Source: an uncultured Porphyromonadaceae bacterium (GTDB taxonomy: Bacteria > Bacteroidota > Bacteroidia > Bacteroidales > Muribaculaceae). From it: a stretch of 11,663 bases of DNA. Numbering within the stretch: position 1 is the first letter of the stretch; each line of letters begins with the position of its first letter. The stretch covers positions 1 through 11,663 of the forward strand of contig CALKRW010000026.1 of NCBI GenBank assembly GCA_937989585.1, given 5' to 3'. The translations under genes and the position numbers were made by a program. The notes beneath the pieces were generated by a model. That model searched no databases. It was given only the letters and a program-made list of their open reading frames with translations, and was not told the DNA's origin. Of the stretch, positions 1-5,295 are shown piece by piece.

Positions 1-723
1 ATCTTGGCACTGTTTTATGACTCCCATGCTGTCCCAGCATGCTCCGGTCTCTCCATACAAGACATGCGCATTGCAGTCAAGCCTAATCTATCCGGTGATG
101 AGTCTTCTTATGACGGCAAGAGTCTTTCGCAAGAAGAATTGGCAAAGTTGATAGAATACTACCATCATTGTAAGGAACCCCGTCGTAAGGAATATATTGA
201 AATGTTTCTTTTCGCCTTTCACGCTTGCGGTCTTCGAGTCGTAGATATTATGACGCTTCAATGGACTAATGTCGATTTGAAGAAAAAAGAATTAAGAAAG
301 GTCATGATTAAGACAGGGAAACGCCATATAATTCCGTTGTCTGACCCGGCTATTGAATTACTTGAAGCATGGAAAGAGAAAAACGGGGATTCCAAATTTG
401 TATTCAACCTTGTAAAAGAGAATCTGGATATAGATGATGATGAGGCATTATATAAAGTCAGAAATACGGCGACAAGAAGTATTAACCAGTCCTTGACAGT
501 TGTGGGAGAGGAACTGGAGCTTAGTTTCCCGCTGACTATGCACGTTGCCCGCCATACATTCGCCGTTTATGCCTTGAATGAAGGGCTTTCCATGTCAGTT
601 GTCAGTCGCCTTCTCGGTCATGGAAGTACAGATATAACTGAGAAAGTATATGCTCGTTTTCTTCCTGAAACCTTGTCCACTGAACTTAACCGACTTTCTG
701 GCTTATCCTCTTTTAGATTATAG
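1..723 (+). CDS. Tyrosine recombinase/integrase, 5' end cut by window edge
   Basis: This is the C-terminal 240 or so codons of a phage/ICE-type tyrosine integrase, which would cut and rejoin DNA at the element's attachment sites. The frame is open at position 1, so the true start and most of the N-terminal arm- and core-binding domains lie upstream. Numbering from codon 4-6, the complete catalytic set is visible: Arg78 in GLRVVDIMTLQW, a beta-hairpin Lys near 104 (KTGK), His180 and Arg183 in HVARHTFA, His206 in LLGHGS, and the nucleophile Tyr216 in KVYARF. The protein ends shortly after the tyrosine, as is usual for the family. The gene is AT-richer than those after 1885. It points toward the rest of the element and converges on a small helix-turn-helix gene across a shared terminator. 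An active enzyme is expected; the exact subfamily and attachment site cannot be judged here. Confidence 0.95.
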   Translation: MLALFYDSHAVPACSGLSIQDMRIAVKPNLSGDESSYDGKSLSQEELAKLIEYYHHCKEPRRKEYIEMFLFAFHACGLRVVDIMTLQWTNVDLKKKELRKVMIKTGKRHIIPLSDPAIELLEAWKEKNGDSKFVFNLVKENLDIDDDEALYKVRNTATRSINQSLTVVGEELELSFPLTMHVARHTFAVYALNEGLSMSVVSRLLGHGSTDITEKVYARFLPETLSTELNRLSGLSSFRL

Positions 724-736
724 ACATATCGTCCAT

Positions 737-775
737 AAAAAAACAGTTGACCCGATTATGAGTCAACTGTTTTTT
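737..775. terminator. Bidirectional intrinsic terminator
   Basis: A perfect stem is formed by CAGTTGAC (744-751) and GTCAACTG (762-769), extended by an A-run (738-743) pairing with a T-run (770-775), around a 10-nt loop. A T-run follows the hairpin on both strands. It sits between the integrase stop and the stop of the convergent minus-strand gene at 778, so it should end both transcripts. Confidence 0.92.
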
Positions 776-777
776 AT

Positions 778-1077
778 TTATACAGAAGGTAATGGAGTGG
801 CAAAAGCCTCATAATGGAACCGACTGAGAAAAAGATCCACATCGGCTTGAGAGTACCAGTATTTGTCTCCGCATCTGGAATATCCAAGAAATCCTTTATC
901 ACGGAGCATTTTAAGATACTTATGTTTAATATTGAGTAATTCCATTATCGCCTGATTATCATACACCCTATTTTTAAGAGAGTTTTCACAGGGTTTTCCT
1001 TGTTTTTCGAGGATTGAGAGTATTCTGTTTAGAATATCTCTATCAGTCGATTCTCCGTTTTGCTTTGCCATAGGCAT
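778..1077 (-). CDS. Small helix-turn-helix (MerR/excisionase-like) DNA-binding protein, 99 aa
   Basis: The protein has a polar, possibly helical N-terminus (about residues 1-38) followed by a winged helix-turn-helix of the HTH_17/excisionase type. Residues 39-55 (YDNQAIMELLNIKHKYL) look like helix-turn-recognition helix, and GFLGYSRCGDKYWYSQADVDLFL (62-84, quoted in part) is the beta-wing and closing helix typical of 'DNA-binding domain, excisionase family' proteins in Bacteroidales ICEs. It is read toward the integrase and shares its terminator. Two starts are possible, ATG at 1077 and ATG at 1071; the longer one is given, and neither has a strong Shine-Dalgarno, as is common in Bacteroidetes. 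The likely role is recombination directionality factor or local repressor. This is inferred from fold and position only, and a general transcription regulator is equally possible. Confidence 0.82.
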   Translation of the reverse strand: MPMAKQNGESTDRDILNRILSILEKQGKPCENSLKNRVYDNQAIMELLNIKHKYLKMLRDKGFLGYSRCGDKYWYSQADVDLFLSRFHYEAFATPLPSV

Positions 1078-1285
1078 CTCTTTGGTATGTCAAATACGGA
1101 AACGTAAATTTATTGCTTTTCGAGGGAGTATCTGCCCATTGTGGTAATATAGAATCACCACGGATTGTGTATGTTCTTTTCATCTTTTAACGGGATTAGT
1201 GGGTGATTTGACCGAATACAGAGAGGGGGGCCCACATTCCGGACTGCGGGTCGCCGGTATCTATATTTCGGCTGGGATTTTGAGT

Positions 1286-1319
1286 AAAGCGTATGAGGCA
1301 CTCGGCTGTCTTACGCTTT
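1286..1319. repeat. 8-bp inverted repeat AAAGCGTA / TACGCTTT
   Basis: AAAGCGTA at 1286-1293 is perfectly complementary to TACGCTTT at 1312-1319 across an 18-nt loop. No T-run follows, so it is not an intrinsic terminator. It may be an operator or a recombination-protein site in the control region, or chance. Confidence 0.45.
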
Positions 1320-1388
1320 GAACGTGTAACCATCCATGTGGCGAAAAAGATTGCTGTCTGTCAGCGTGTTCCCGATATTTCAATGAAG

Positions 1389-1415
1389 TTTCCCAACATT
1401 TCCCAACTTGGAAAT
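1389..1415. repeat. Direct repeat TTTCCCAAC x2 with overlapping inverted repeat
   Basis: TTTCCCAAC occurs at 1389-1397 and again at 1399-1407, a period of 10 nt, about one helical turn, as expected for tandem protein-binding half-sites. The second copy is also part of an inverted repeat, ATTTCC (1398-1403) and GGAAAT (1410-1415), with a 6-nt centre. This suggests a binding site for a small DNA-binding protein such as either helix-turn-helix product nearby, but the function is not shown. Confidence 0.4.
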
Positions 1416-1630
1416 TTATCTGAAACAAACAGTCATATTCCGGTTGTTTCTATATCGAATCCGATACGGTGCCGGGCTTTCCCCATGACAACCGATTGGG
1501 CATTTTCAGGATATAAGTCATGACATTTCCTGACAGACCCTTAATCTCGCCTTATTGGATTTATCCCTGAATTTTTAGCGGCACACACCGTCTTGTTAAT
1601 CCATTATAACGGACTGGCAGACTGACCTCT

Positions 1631-1651
1631 ATACTCTTTCAAAAGGAGTAT
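1631..1651 (+). promoter_or_regulatory. Hairpin over a purine-rich RBS-like sequence and ATG
   Basis: ATACTC (1631-1636) pairs with GAGTAT (1646-1651) around a loop of TTTCAAAAG. The right arm contains GGAG and the first two bases of the ATG at 1650, so in RNA the hairpin would hide both. GGAG is only one base from that ATG, too close for a normal Shine-Dalgarno. The element could equally be a DNA operator. Confidence 0.4.
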
Positions 1652-1751
1652 GGATAGCCACAACCAAATCTTAACGTGTCTTAAAAAAACAGGGAACTAC
1701 CTGAGGAATACCTCAGCAGGGTTTCGGCTTATGGCGAACTTTGCGGCATAA
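1650..1751 (+). CDS. Possible 33-aa small ORF
   Basis: An ATG frame of 33 codons ends at TAA 1749-1751. The product is polar and partly basic in its first half (KKTG near 12-15) and ends hydrophobically with FRLMANFAA. I recognise no family with confidence. Support: it lies on the same strand 20 nt before the next small ORF and reads without interruption through a patch of inverted repeats. Against: it is short, its GGAG is too close to the ATG, and the start lies in a hairpin. It may be a true small protein, a leader peptide, or just RNA leader sequence for the genes downstream. Confidence 0.4.
   Translation: MDSHNQILTCLKKTGNYLRNTSAGFRLMANFAA
1701..1751 (+). promoter_or_regulatory. Two adjacent RNA hairpins upstream of the small-ORF operon
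   Basis: The first hairpin is CTGAGG (1701-1706)/CCTCAG (1711-1716) with an AATA loop. The second is TTATGGCG (1729-1736)/CGGCATAA (1744-1751), paired except for one G-G mismatch, with a 7-nt loop. No T-run follows either one. They lie 20-70 nt before the ATG at 1772 and overlap the possible 33-codon ORF, so they could control translation or be a protein-binding RNA/DNA site. Confidence 0.4.
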
Positions 1752-1771
1752 CATTAAATCCGAAAAAGAAT

Positions 1772-1888
1772 ATGAAAATAAAAATGCTCAATTACATCGC
1801 CGAGACAATCCGCGAATATCAGGCCAGACTGATGATGGCTATCGCCTTCCGTATGATGAAGTCCCTCTTTAAGAATCGTGGGCAATGA
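1772..1888 (+). CDS. 38-aa small basic helical protein, overlaps next gene
   Basis: ATG 1772 opens a 38-codon frame ending in TGA 1886-1888, which overlaps the ATG (1885-1887) of the next gene in an ATGA junction. This arrangement is typical of translational coupling and is the main reason to believe the ORF. An in-frame ATG at 1784 is an alternative start. The product has the look of one long amphipathic helix: IAETIREYQARLMMAIAFRM is a run of alternating hydrophobic and charged residues, followed by a basic tail (KSLFKNRGQ). Methionine is frequent (six of 38, including the start). It could associate with membrane or with the helix-turn-helix partner encoded next. No family recognised; function unknown. 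Confidence 0.6.
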   Translation: MKIKMLNYIAETIREYQARLMMAIAFRMMKSLFKNRGQ

Positions 1889-2214
1889 GAACGGAGGAAT
1901 ACAGGACACTTGTCCGGCTCATCCGTGAGCTGGCATCGGAGGTCAGGAATGTCAAGACTGGCCTTGACAGCAAGATCGACCATGTGGCGAAAAAGGTTAC
2001 GGAGGCATTTCAGGGCTTCGGCATCCTTGACCCGGAGGAAGAAACGTGGACGGAACAGCAGGTCTGCGAAAGATACCACGTTTCAAGACGCACGATGTAT
2101 GAATATCGCAAATGTGGCATGATTGCCTATATCAAGACCGGCTCCGGCAAAAACTGCAAGGTGAAATACCGCAAAGCCGACGTGATAGAATTATTCTCCG
2201 TGCAGAACGCATGA
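1885..2214 (+). CDS. Helix-turn-helix DNA-binding protein with N-terminal coiled coil, 109 aa
   Basis: Residues 1-45 are charged and heptad-like (LVRLIRELASEVRNVKTGLD), suggesting a coiled coil for dimerisation. Residues 54-106 form an excisionase/MerR-like winged helix-turn-helix: WTEQQVCERYHVSRRTMYEY (54-74, helix-turn-helix) then GMIAYIKTGSGK (wing) and KVKYRKADVIELF (closing strand and helix). The start is fixed by its ATGA overlap with the 38-codon ORF. Base composition is the GC-richer type of the downstream module, unlike the integrase end. Such proteins in Bacteroidales ICEs act as excisionase-like factors or transcription regulators; which applies here cannot be told. It is not close in sequence to the 99-aa regulator on the other strand, although both share the fold. 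Confidence 0.85.
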   Translation: MRTEEYRTLVRLIRELASEVRNVKTGLDSKIDHVAKKVTEAFQGFGILDPEEETWTEQQVCERYHVSRRTMYEYRKCGMIAYIKTGSGKNCKVKYRKADVIELFSVQNA

Positions 2215-2240
2215 CACACCTACAATCAAAAAATAATCCC

Positions 2241-2258
2241 GCGTCACTTCGGTGGCGC
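2241..2258 (+). promoter_or_regulatory. UUCG-tetraloop hairpin between regulator and DUF3945 gene
   Basis: GCGTCAC (2241-2247) pairs with GTGGCGC (2252-2258), including one G-U pair, and is capped by TTCG with the stabilising C-G closing pair. No T-run follows directly, so it is a poor terminator. It may be an mRNA processing or stability boundary inside the intergenic gap. The downstream gene starts 32 nt later at 2291. Confidence 0.5.
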
Positions 2259-2290
2259 AAGTATCAAACCCCAAAAACACTTTTTAATTT

Positions 2291-3787
2291 ATGGCAAAAG
2301 ACCAGAACTTAGAAGAAGTGCTTATCGCCCGCAACAACGATACAGGGCAGGTAGGCGCGGTGACCGGACTCAACGAGGACGGCACGCCAAAGATGACCGA
2401 TGTAAAGTCGGCGAAACTTTCAGACCTCGTGAAATTTTCCAAAGGTCAGAACCCGCTGGAGGCGTTTCTCTCCAACTTCGTCCGCCAGTGCAAGAACCCC
2501 ACTACCTTCGGATTCTTCCGAGTACCCGCCGACCGTTACGAGACGGTAGGCACCGTAATCGGGGACTTTGCAAAAGACCCCGTGGCAAACGCCGATATGC
2601 TGAAGAACAACAAGGTGGATCTCCCGCAGGCTGCGCAGGACAACAGGCAGGAGACGACACAGACGGCTGAACAGCCCAAGCAGTCGCCGGCAGGCTCCCC
2701 GCAGGAGGAACCGCAGGCACAATCCAACGCACAGGCATCCGCAAAGGAGACCAGACACTCCGCCATCGACGAGAGCAAAATCGACTGGCCGAACCTCAAG
2801 GAGAAATGGGGCATCGACCGCGACGAGCTGGAGAAATCGGGAGACCTCCGCGAGATGCTCTACAACCGCAAGTCAAGGGTCGTAACCGTCACCCCGACAT
2901 TCGCCGGAGAGAAATTCCCCATTGACGCGCGACTGTCATTCCGCACAGACCCCGACGGCAATGTCAAGGTGGTGCCGCACTTCATCCACCGTGAGCCGAA
3001 ACTCGACCAAGAGTTCAACGGCTACAAATTCTCCAAAGATGAGAAAACGGTGTTGCGCGAGACCGGAAATCTCGGCAAAGTTGTGGAACTGACCGACAGG
3101 AACGGCGATAAAGTGCCGTCATACGTCAGCATCGACCGATACACCAACGAAATCGTCTCCCTCCCCGTCAAGGATGTGCGTGTCCGCGACACCGTGGGTC
3201 AGACCAAGCTGACCGACGCCGAGGTCGCCCAGCTCAAACAGGGCATGGCACTTCCTCCGAAGGAGATAACCGACAAGAACGGCAAGACCTACACCGTGGT
3301 GCTTCAGGTGTCGGCAGACCGCAAGGATGTGGAGTTCGTACCCGGCGCGGTCAGAAAGCAGGAACAGGCGCAATCGCAGACACAGACGCAGAGCGGCACC
3401 ACAAATCAGCAGCAGTCGTCGTGGCTCACGAAGGACGGCAAGATCAAGCCCCTTTCCAAATGGGCGAAAATCCCGCTCACCGAACAGCAGCAGAAGGACT
3501 ACGCCGAGGGGCGCGTGGCGGAACTTACCAACCGTCTCGACGACAAGGGACAGCCATGCACGGTGTATCTCTGGTTCAACCCGGAGAAACAGCGTCCCAA
3601 CACATCACTCAACGACCCCCGCGTGAAAGTCGCCGAGGAATCCAAGACGCAGAAAGCCGTCAACAACGACGGACTTACCAACGAGGCGACAAGCAAAGTG
3701 GCTGAACCGCTCCAGAAATATCAGATGGCTCCCAAGAACGAGAGCCAGATGCGCCAGCAGCGCAAGCCCAAAGGCCCGAAGATGTAA
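2291..3787 (+). CDS. DUF4099 + DUF3945 domain protein of Bacteroidales conjugative elements, 498 aa
   Basis: The N-terminal 5-112 matches the DUF4099 pattern: a 'VGAVTGLNEDGTPK' segment, then SNFVRQCKNPTTFGFFRVPA at 61-80. Residues 113-160 are a Gln/Glu/Ala/Pro-rich linker. Residues 161-352 match DUF3945, with IDWPNLKEKWGIDRDELEKS, FPIDARLSF, VVPHFIHREPKLD, LRETGNLGKVVEL and PSYVSIDRYTNEI. A second Gln/Thr-rich linker (355-376) precedes a partial DUF3945-like repeat, IPLTEQQQKDYAEGRVAEL (394-412) and YLWFNPEKQRP. The tail is basic (RQQRKPKGPKM). No catalytic motif or membrane segment is visible. In related elements this gene sits directly before the topoisomerase III gene, so a role as its DNA-processing partner is plausible but unproven. 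Here the following gene is a degenerate topoisomerase relative. ATG 2291 is the first start, and the product begins with a typical family N-terminus. Confidence 0.9.
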   Translation: MAKDQNLEEVLIARNNDTGQVGAVTGLNEDGTPKMTDVKSAKLSDLVKFSKGQNPLEAFLSNFVRQCKNPTTFGFFRVPADRYETVGTVIGDFAKDPVANADMLKNNKVDLPQAAQDNRQETTQTAEQPKQSPAGSPQEEPQAQSNAQASAKETRHSAIDESKIDWPNLKEKWGIDRDELEKSGDLREMLYNRKSRVVTVTPTFAGEKFPIDARLSFRTDPDGNVKVVPHFIHREPKLDQEFNGYKFSKDEKTVLRETGNLGKVVELTDRNGDKVPSYVSIDRYTNEIVSLPVKDVRVRDTVGQTKLTDAEVAQLKQGMALPPKEITDKNGKTYTVVLQVSADRKDVEFVPGAVRKQEQAQSQTQTQSGTTNQQQSSWLTKDGKIKPLSKWAKIPLTEQQQKDYAEGRVAELTNRLDDKGQPCTVYLWFNPEKQRPNTSLNDPRVKVAEESKTQKAVNNDGLTNEATSKVAEPLQKYQMAPKNESQMRQQRKPKGPKM

Positions 3788-3824
3788 TCTTCAAAAGCTG
3801 GGATAATACCCTAAAACCGAAACG

Positions 3825-3854
3825 GCATCCCGGAGAGTCCGGAATCTCCGGTGC
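3825..3854 (+). promoter_or_regulatory. Strong intergenic hairpin before the topoisomerase-like gene
   Basis: CCGGAGA (3830-3836) pairs with TCTCCGG (3845-3851) around an 8-nt loop. GCA (3825-3827) and TGC (3852-3854) extend the stem past a 2-nt bulge. The sequence after it (TATTTC then an A-run) is a weak terminator tail at best. It may cause partial termination or protect the mRNA between the DUF3945 gene and the gene at 3907. The remaining 120-nt gap is AT-rich and shows no clear TAnnTTTG promoter box. Confidence 0.5.
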
Positions 3855-3906
3855 TATTTCAAAAAACCACTAATCCAGAAATATCCACCCAAATAAAAAA
3901 ACAAAA

Positions 3907-5073
3907 ATGAAACAGAAAAATCTCATAACCGTCGTGACTGACCATCAGATTACAGCGGACACAATCGCCAGAGCCATCGGCGCGAATGAAAAACACGAGG
4001 GTTACTATCTCGGCAACGGCTATGCCGTGACATGGACAAACGGACAGCTCGTGGAGGCAACCTTCTCACCGCAGGAGAGCTTCGTACTCTCGACAACTAT
4101 GGATAGCCGCCTCGCCTACGCCCATAACTTCAAGTTCGCCATGCGCAACTACGACGAGCTTGTCGGCTACAAGAAATCTGCCGAGGACATCCGACAGCTC
4201 GACACAATCAAGGCCCTGTGGAAGATGAGCATGACAGTCGTGAACGCCATGCGCCCCGACATTACGGGAGACCTCGACTTCCTGAGCCTCTATTACTTCA
4301 TCGGCTGCCCTGTGGATACGCGCCGCGCATGGCTCCCCGTGCTGACCAAGAAAGCAATCGTCCATGCCGTGAACCACGGCCCTCAGAACCGCAAGGAATA
4401 CGAGAAATGGCTGGAGGAATCCATATACAACGCCATCGTACAGGCGGCCGAGGAAAACGCCGAACTGAAAGGGTCGCCCTCAGTAGAGGAAATATCCGTC
4501 GCCGACGCCGCCAAAGATGCGGAATGTGCCGGCGTACCCGCCCCGACTCCCGGAGAGAAGCGCGATGGAGACAACTATATCGGAGTGATTACCGACCGCT
4601 GTCCCCTGTTCAACCTCCCGGCCCTGATGATTCAGGCTGCCTGTGAGCTGGACTATACCCACGAAAAGACAATACTGACCGCATACCGACTGTATGCCAA
4701 GAAACTCATATCCTACCCCGTCGTGTTGCAGAATACCGTTCCCGGCGGAGTATGGAAAGCGATGCTCCGCAATATGGAGATGCTGCGCTATAACAGCAGG
4801 TGGGGCCGCTCGGTGTGCGAAGGCAAACCCTCCAAGTGCCACAACTTCCGCAACGGCGAAAGCGTGTATAACGGCTTCGGCATCGTAACCACCGGACTGC
4901 ACCCCACGGACCTCAGCCGCGACGAGGAAAAGCTATACAACCTCATAGTCAAGCGCGTCATCGACGCCTTCGCCTCCGACAACTACGGCAAGGGGCGCAA
5001 GTATAAAAGCGGCAAGAAAAATAACCGCCGTTACCGCAAGGAGAAGAAGGCAAAAACGGTTAAAACCGCCTAA
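3907..5073 (+). CDS. Degenerate type IA topoisomerase (TopB-like) pseudoenzyme, 388 aa
   Basis: By eye it aligns with bacterial topoisomerase III in two blocks. Block 1 (residues 5-160) is TOPRIM-like: GYYLGNGYAVTWTNGQLVE (32-50) parallels TopB GFIECGNGQVVTW...GHLLE, and RQLDTIKALWKMS...VVNAMRPDITGDL (96-123) parallels QLNVIKRFL...IVHAGDPDREGQL. The catalytic glutamate of the N-terminal AEKPS motif is replaced by Asp12. The DxDxE metal-binding triad reads R116-x-D118-x-T120, and the following Arg is Ile119. Block 2 (227-358) parallels the active-site region: LPALMIQAACELDYTHEKTI and YAKKLISYPVV, with Tyr270 at the nucleophile position but Val272 where TopB has the active-site Arg. The HHAIIPT motif is reduced to FGIVTTG (324-330), and SRDEEKLYNLIVKR follows. 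About 100 residues of the gate domains are missing between the blocks (an Ala/Glu-rich linker, 175-220, stands there), as is the TopB C-terminus, replaced by a Lys/Arg-rich tail (361-388). TopB is usually about 650-700 residues. The frame is intact, so this is a maintained gene. Relaxation activity is unlikely; DNA binding or a scaffold role is inferred from the basic tail and position. Confidence 0.75.
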   Translation: MKQKNLITVVTDHQITADTIARAIGANEKHEGYYLGNGYAVTWTNGQLVEATFSPQESFVLSTTMDSRLAYAHNFKFAMRNYDELVGYKKSAEDIRQLDTIKALWKMSMTVVNAMRPDITGDLDFLSLYYFIGCPVDTRRAWLPVLTKKAIVHAVNHGPQNRKEYEKWLEESIYNAIVQAAEENAELKGSPSVEEISVADAAKDAECAGVPAPTPGEKRDGDNYIGVITDRCPLFNLPALMIQAACELDYTHEKTILTAYRLYAKKLISYPVVLQNTVPGGVWKAMLRNMEMLRYNSRWGRSVCEGKPSKCHNFRNGESVYNGFGIVTTGLHPTDLSRDEEKLYNLIVKRVIDAFASDNYGKGRKYKSGKKNNRRYRKEKKAKTVKTA

Positions 5074-5133
5074 ACCCTCTTGAAATCAAGACAGAATAAC
5101 CATAACTATCCCTCCCGTGTCAGGATAATTTAT

Positions 5134-5141
5134 TATCTTTG
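5134..5141 (+). promoter_or_regulatory. Bacteroidetes-type promoter -7 box TATCTTTG
   Basis: TATCTTTG matches the Bacteroidetes -7 consensus TAnnTTTG exactly, and it lies in an AT-rich stretch after the stop of the topoisomerase-like gene. No clean TTTG -33 box is seen about 20 nt upstream. Transcription would start near 5148 and give a leader of about 150 nt before the ATG at 5296. It should drive the DUF1896 and giant methylase/helicase genes. Confidence 0.65.
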
Positions 5142-5151
5142 CGACTGATTC

Positions 5152-5286
5152 TGCGTCATTATGTTTTTTTGTTTCATTTTTGACGCGGATTTAGTGGTTG
5201 GACATCGGGAGGGATACCCGGTGTCCTTTTTCATTGTGCCGTAATAAAACGGCTCGGAGAAGGATTCCGGCAACCACTATATCCGC
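5152..5286 (+). ncRNA. Structured mRNA leader: four-way junction with terminator-like hairpin
   Basis: A long outer stem joins 5185-5200 (GCGGATTTAGTGGTTG) to 5271-5286 (CAACCACTATATCCGC), 15 of 16 positions pairing. Inside lie three hairpins. The first is GACATCGGG (5201-5209)/CCCGGTGTC (5217-5225), stacked directly on the outer stem and followed by CTTTTTC, as in an intrinsic terminator. The second is GCCGT (5238-5242)/ACGGC (5249-5253). The third is a weak CGGA (5255-5258)/TCCG (5266-5269). Upstream, TGCGTCA (5152-5158) can pair with TGACGCG (5181-5187), sharing bases with the foot of the outer stem, so two folds compete. The outer stem ends 9 nt before the DUF1896 ATG. It looks like a cis-acting attenuator or riboregulator of the operon. 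I do not recognise a known RNA class. A DNA-level role (protein-binding or recombination site) is the alternative. Confidence 0.6.
5161..5244 (+). CDS. Possible 27-aa leader peptide ORF
   Basis: ATG 5161, about 13 nt after the predicted transcription start, opens 27 codons to TAA 5242-5244. The product is hydrophobic and Phe-rich (MFFCFIFDAD at the start, SFFIVP at the end). It reads across the left arm of the outer stem, the terminator-like hairpin and its T-run, so ribosomes on it would reshape the leader RNA. That is the geometry expected of a regulatory leader peptide, but T-rich DNA gives Phe codons by chance and no ribosome-binding site is obvious. Confidence 0.3.
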   Translation: MFFCFIFDADLVVGHREGYPVSFFIVP

Positions 5287-5295
5287 ATCCCCCCG

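Larger units (their letters stand above)
1078..1649. other. Gene-poor control region between divergent regulator genes
   Basis: About 570 bases lie between the minus-strand regulator (start 1077) and the small plus-strand ORFs. I see no convincing gene. A 76-codon ATG frame at 1293-1523 has no recognisable motif and I do not accept it as coding. The region must hold the promoter of the minus-strand gene; a weak TAnnTTT-type -7 candidate, TACGTTTC, reads on the minus strand at about 1098-1105, with no matching -33 box. It also has to hold, or lie near, the promoter for the 1650-2214 genes, but no perfect TAnnTTTG box was found there. It contains an 8-bp inverted repeat (1286-1319), a direct repeat of TTTCCCAAC with 10-nt period (1389-1407) and an overlapping inverted repeat (1398-1415). 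It could contain protein-binding sites for excision control or an oriT, but nothing proves either. Confidence 0.5.

Noticed and set aside
1293..1523. 76-codon ATG frame in the control region
   Set aside because: No recognisable motif, no ribosome-binding context, and its ATG lies inside an inverted repeat. The amino-acid make-up gives no sign of a folded protein. The His-Val-Ala-Lys-Lys shared with the 109-aa regulator comes from a 16-nt repeat only.
1193..3876. GGATTAGTGG at 1193-1202 complementary to CCACTAATCC at 3867-3876, and similar to the outer stem of the 5185-5286 leader
   Set aside because: The two sites are 2.7 kb apart with a gene cluster between them, so local folding is not expected. 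A 10-nt match found after looking is weak; only the tight 5185-5286 pairing was kept.
5057..5090. Short inverted repeats at the end of the topoisomerase-like gene (CGGTT/AACCG and CTTGA/TCAAG)
   Set aside because: Stems are only 5 bp with 2-nt centres and no T-run follows, so they are not credible terminators.
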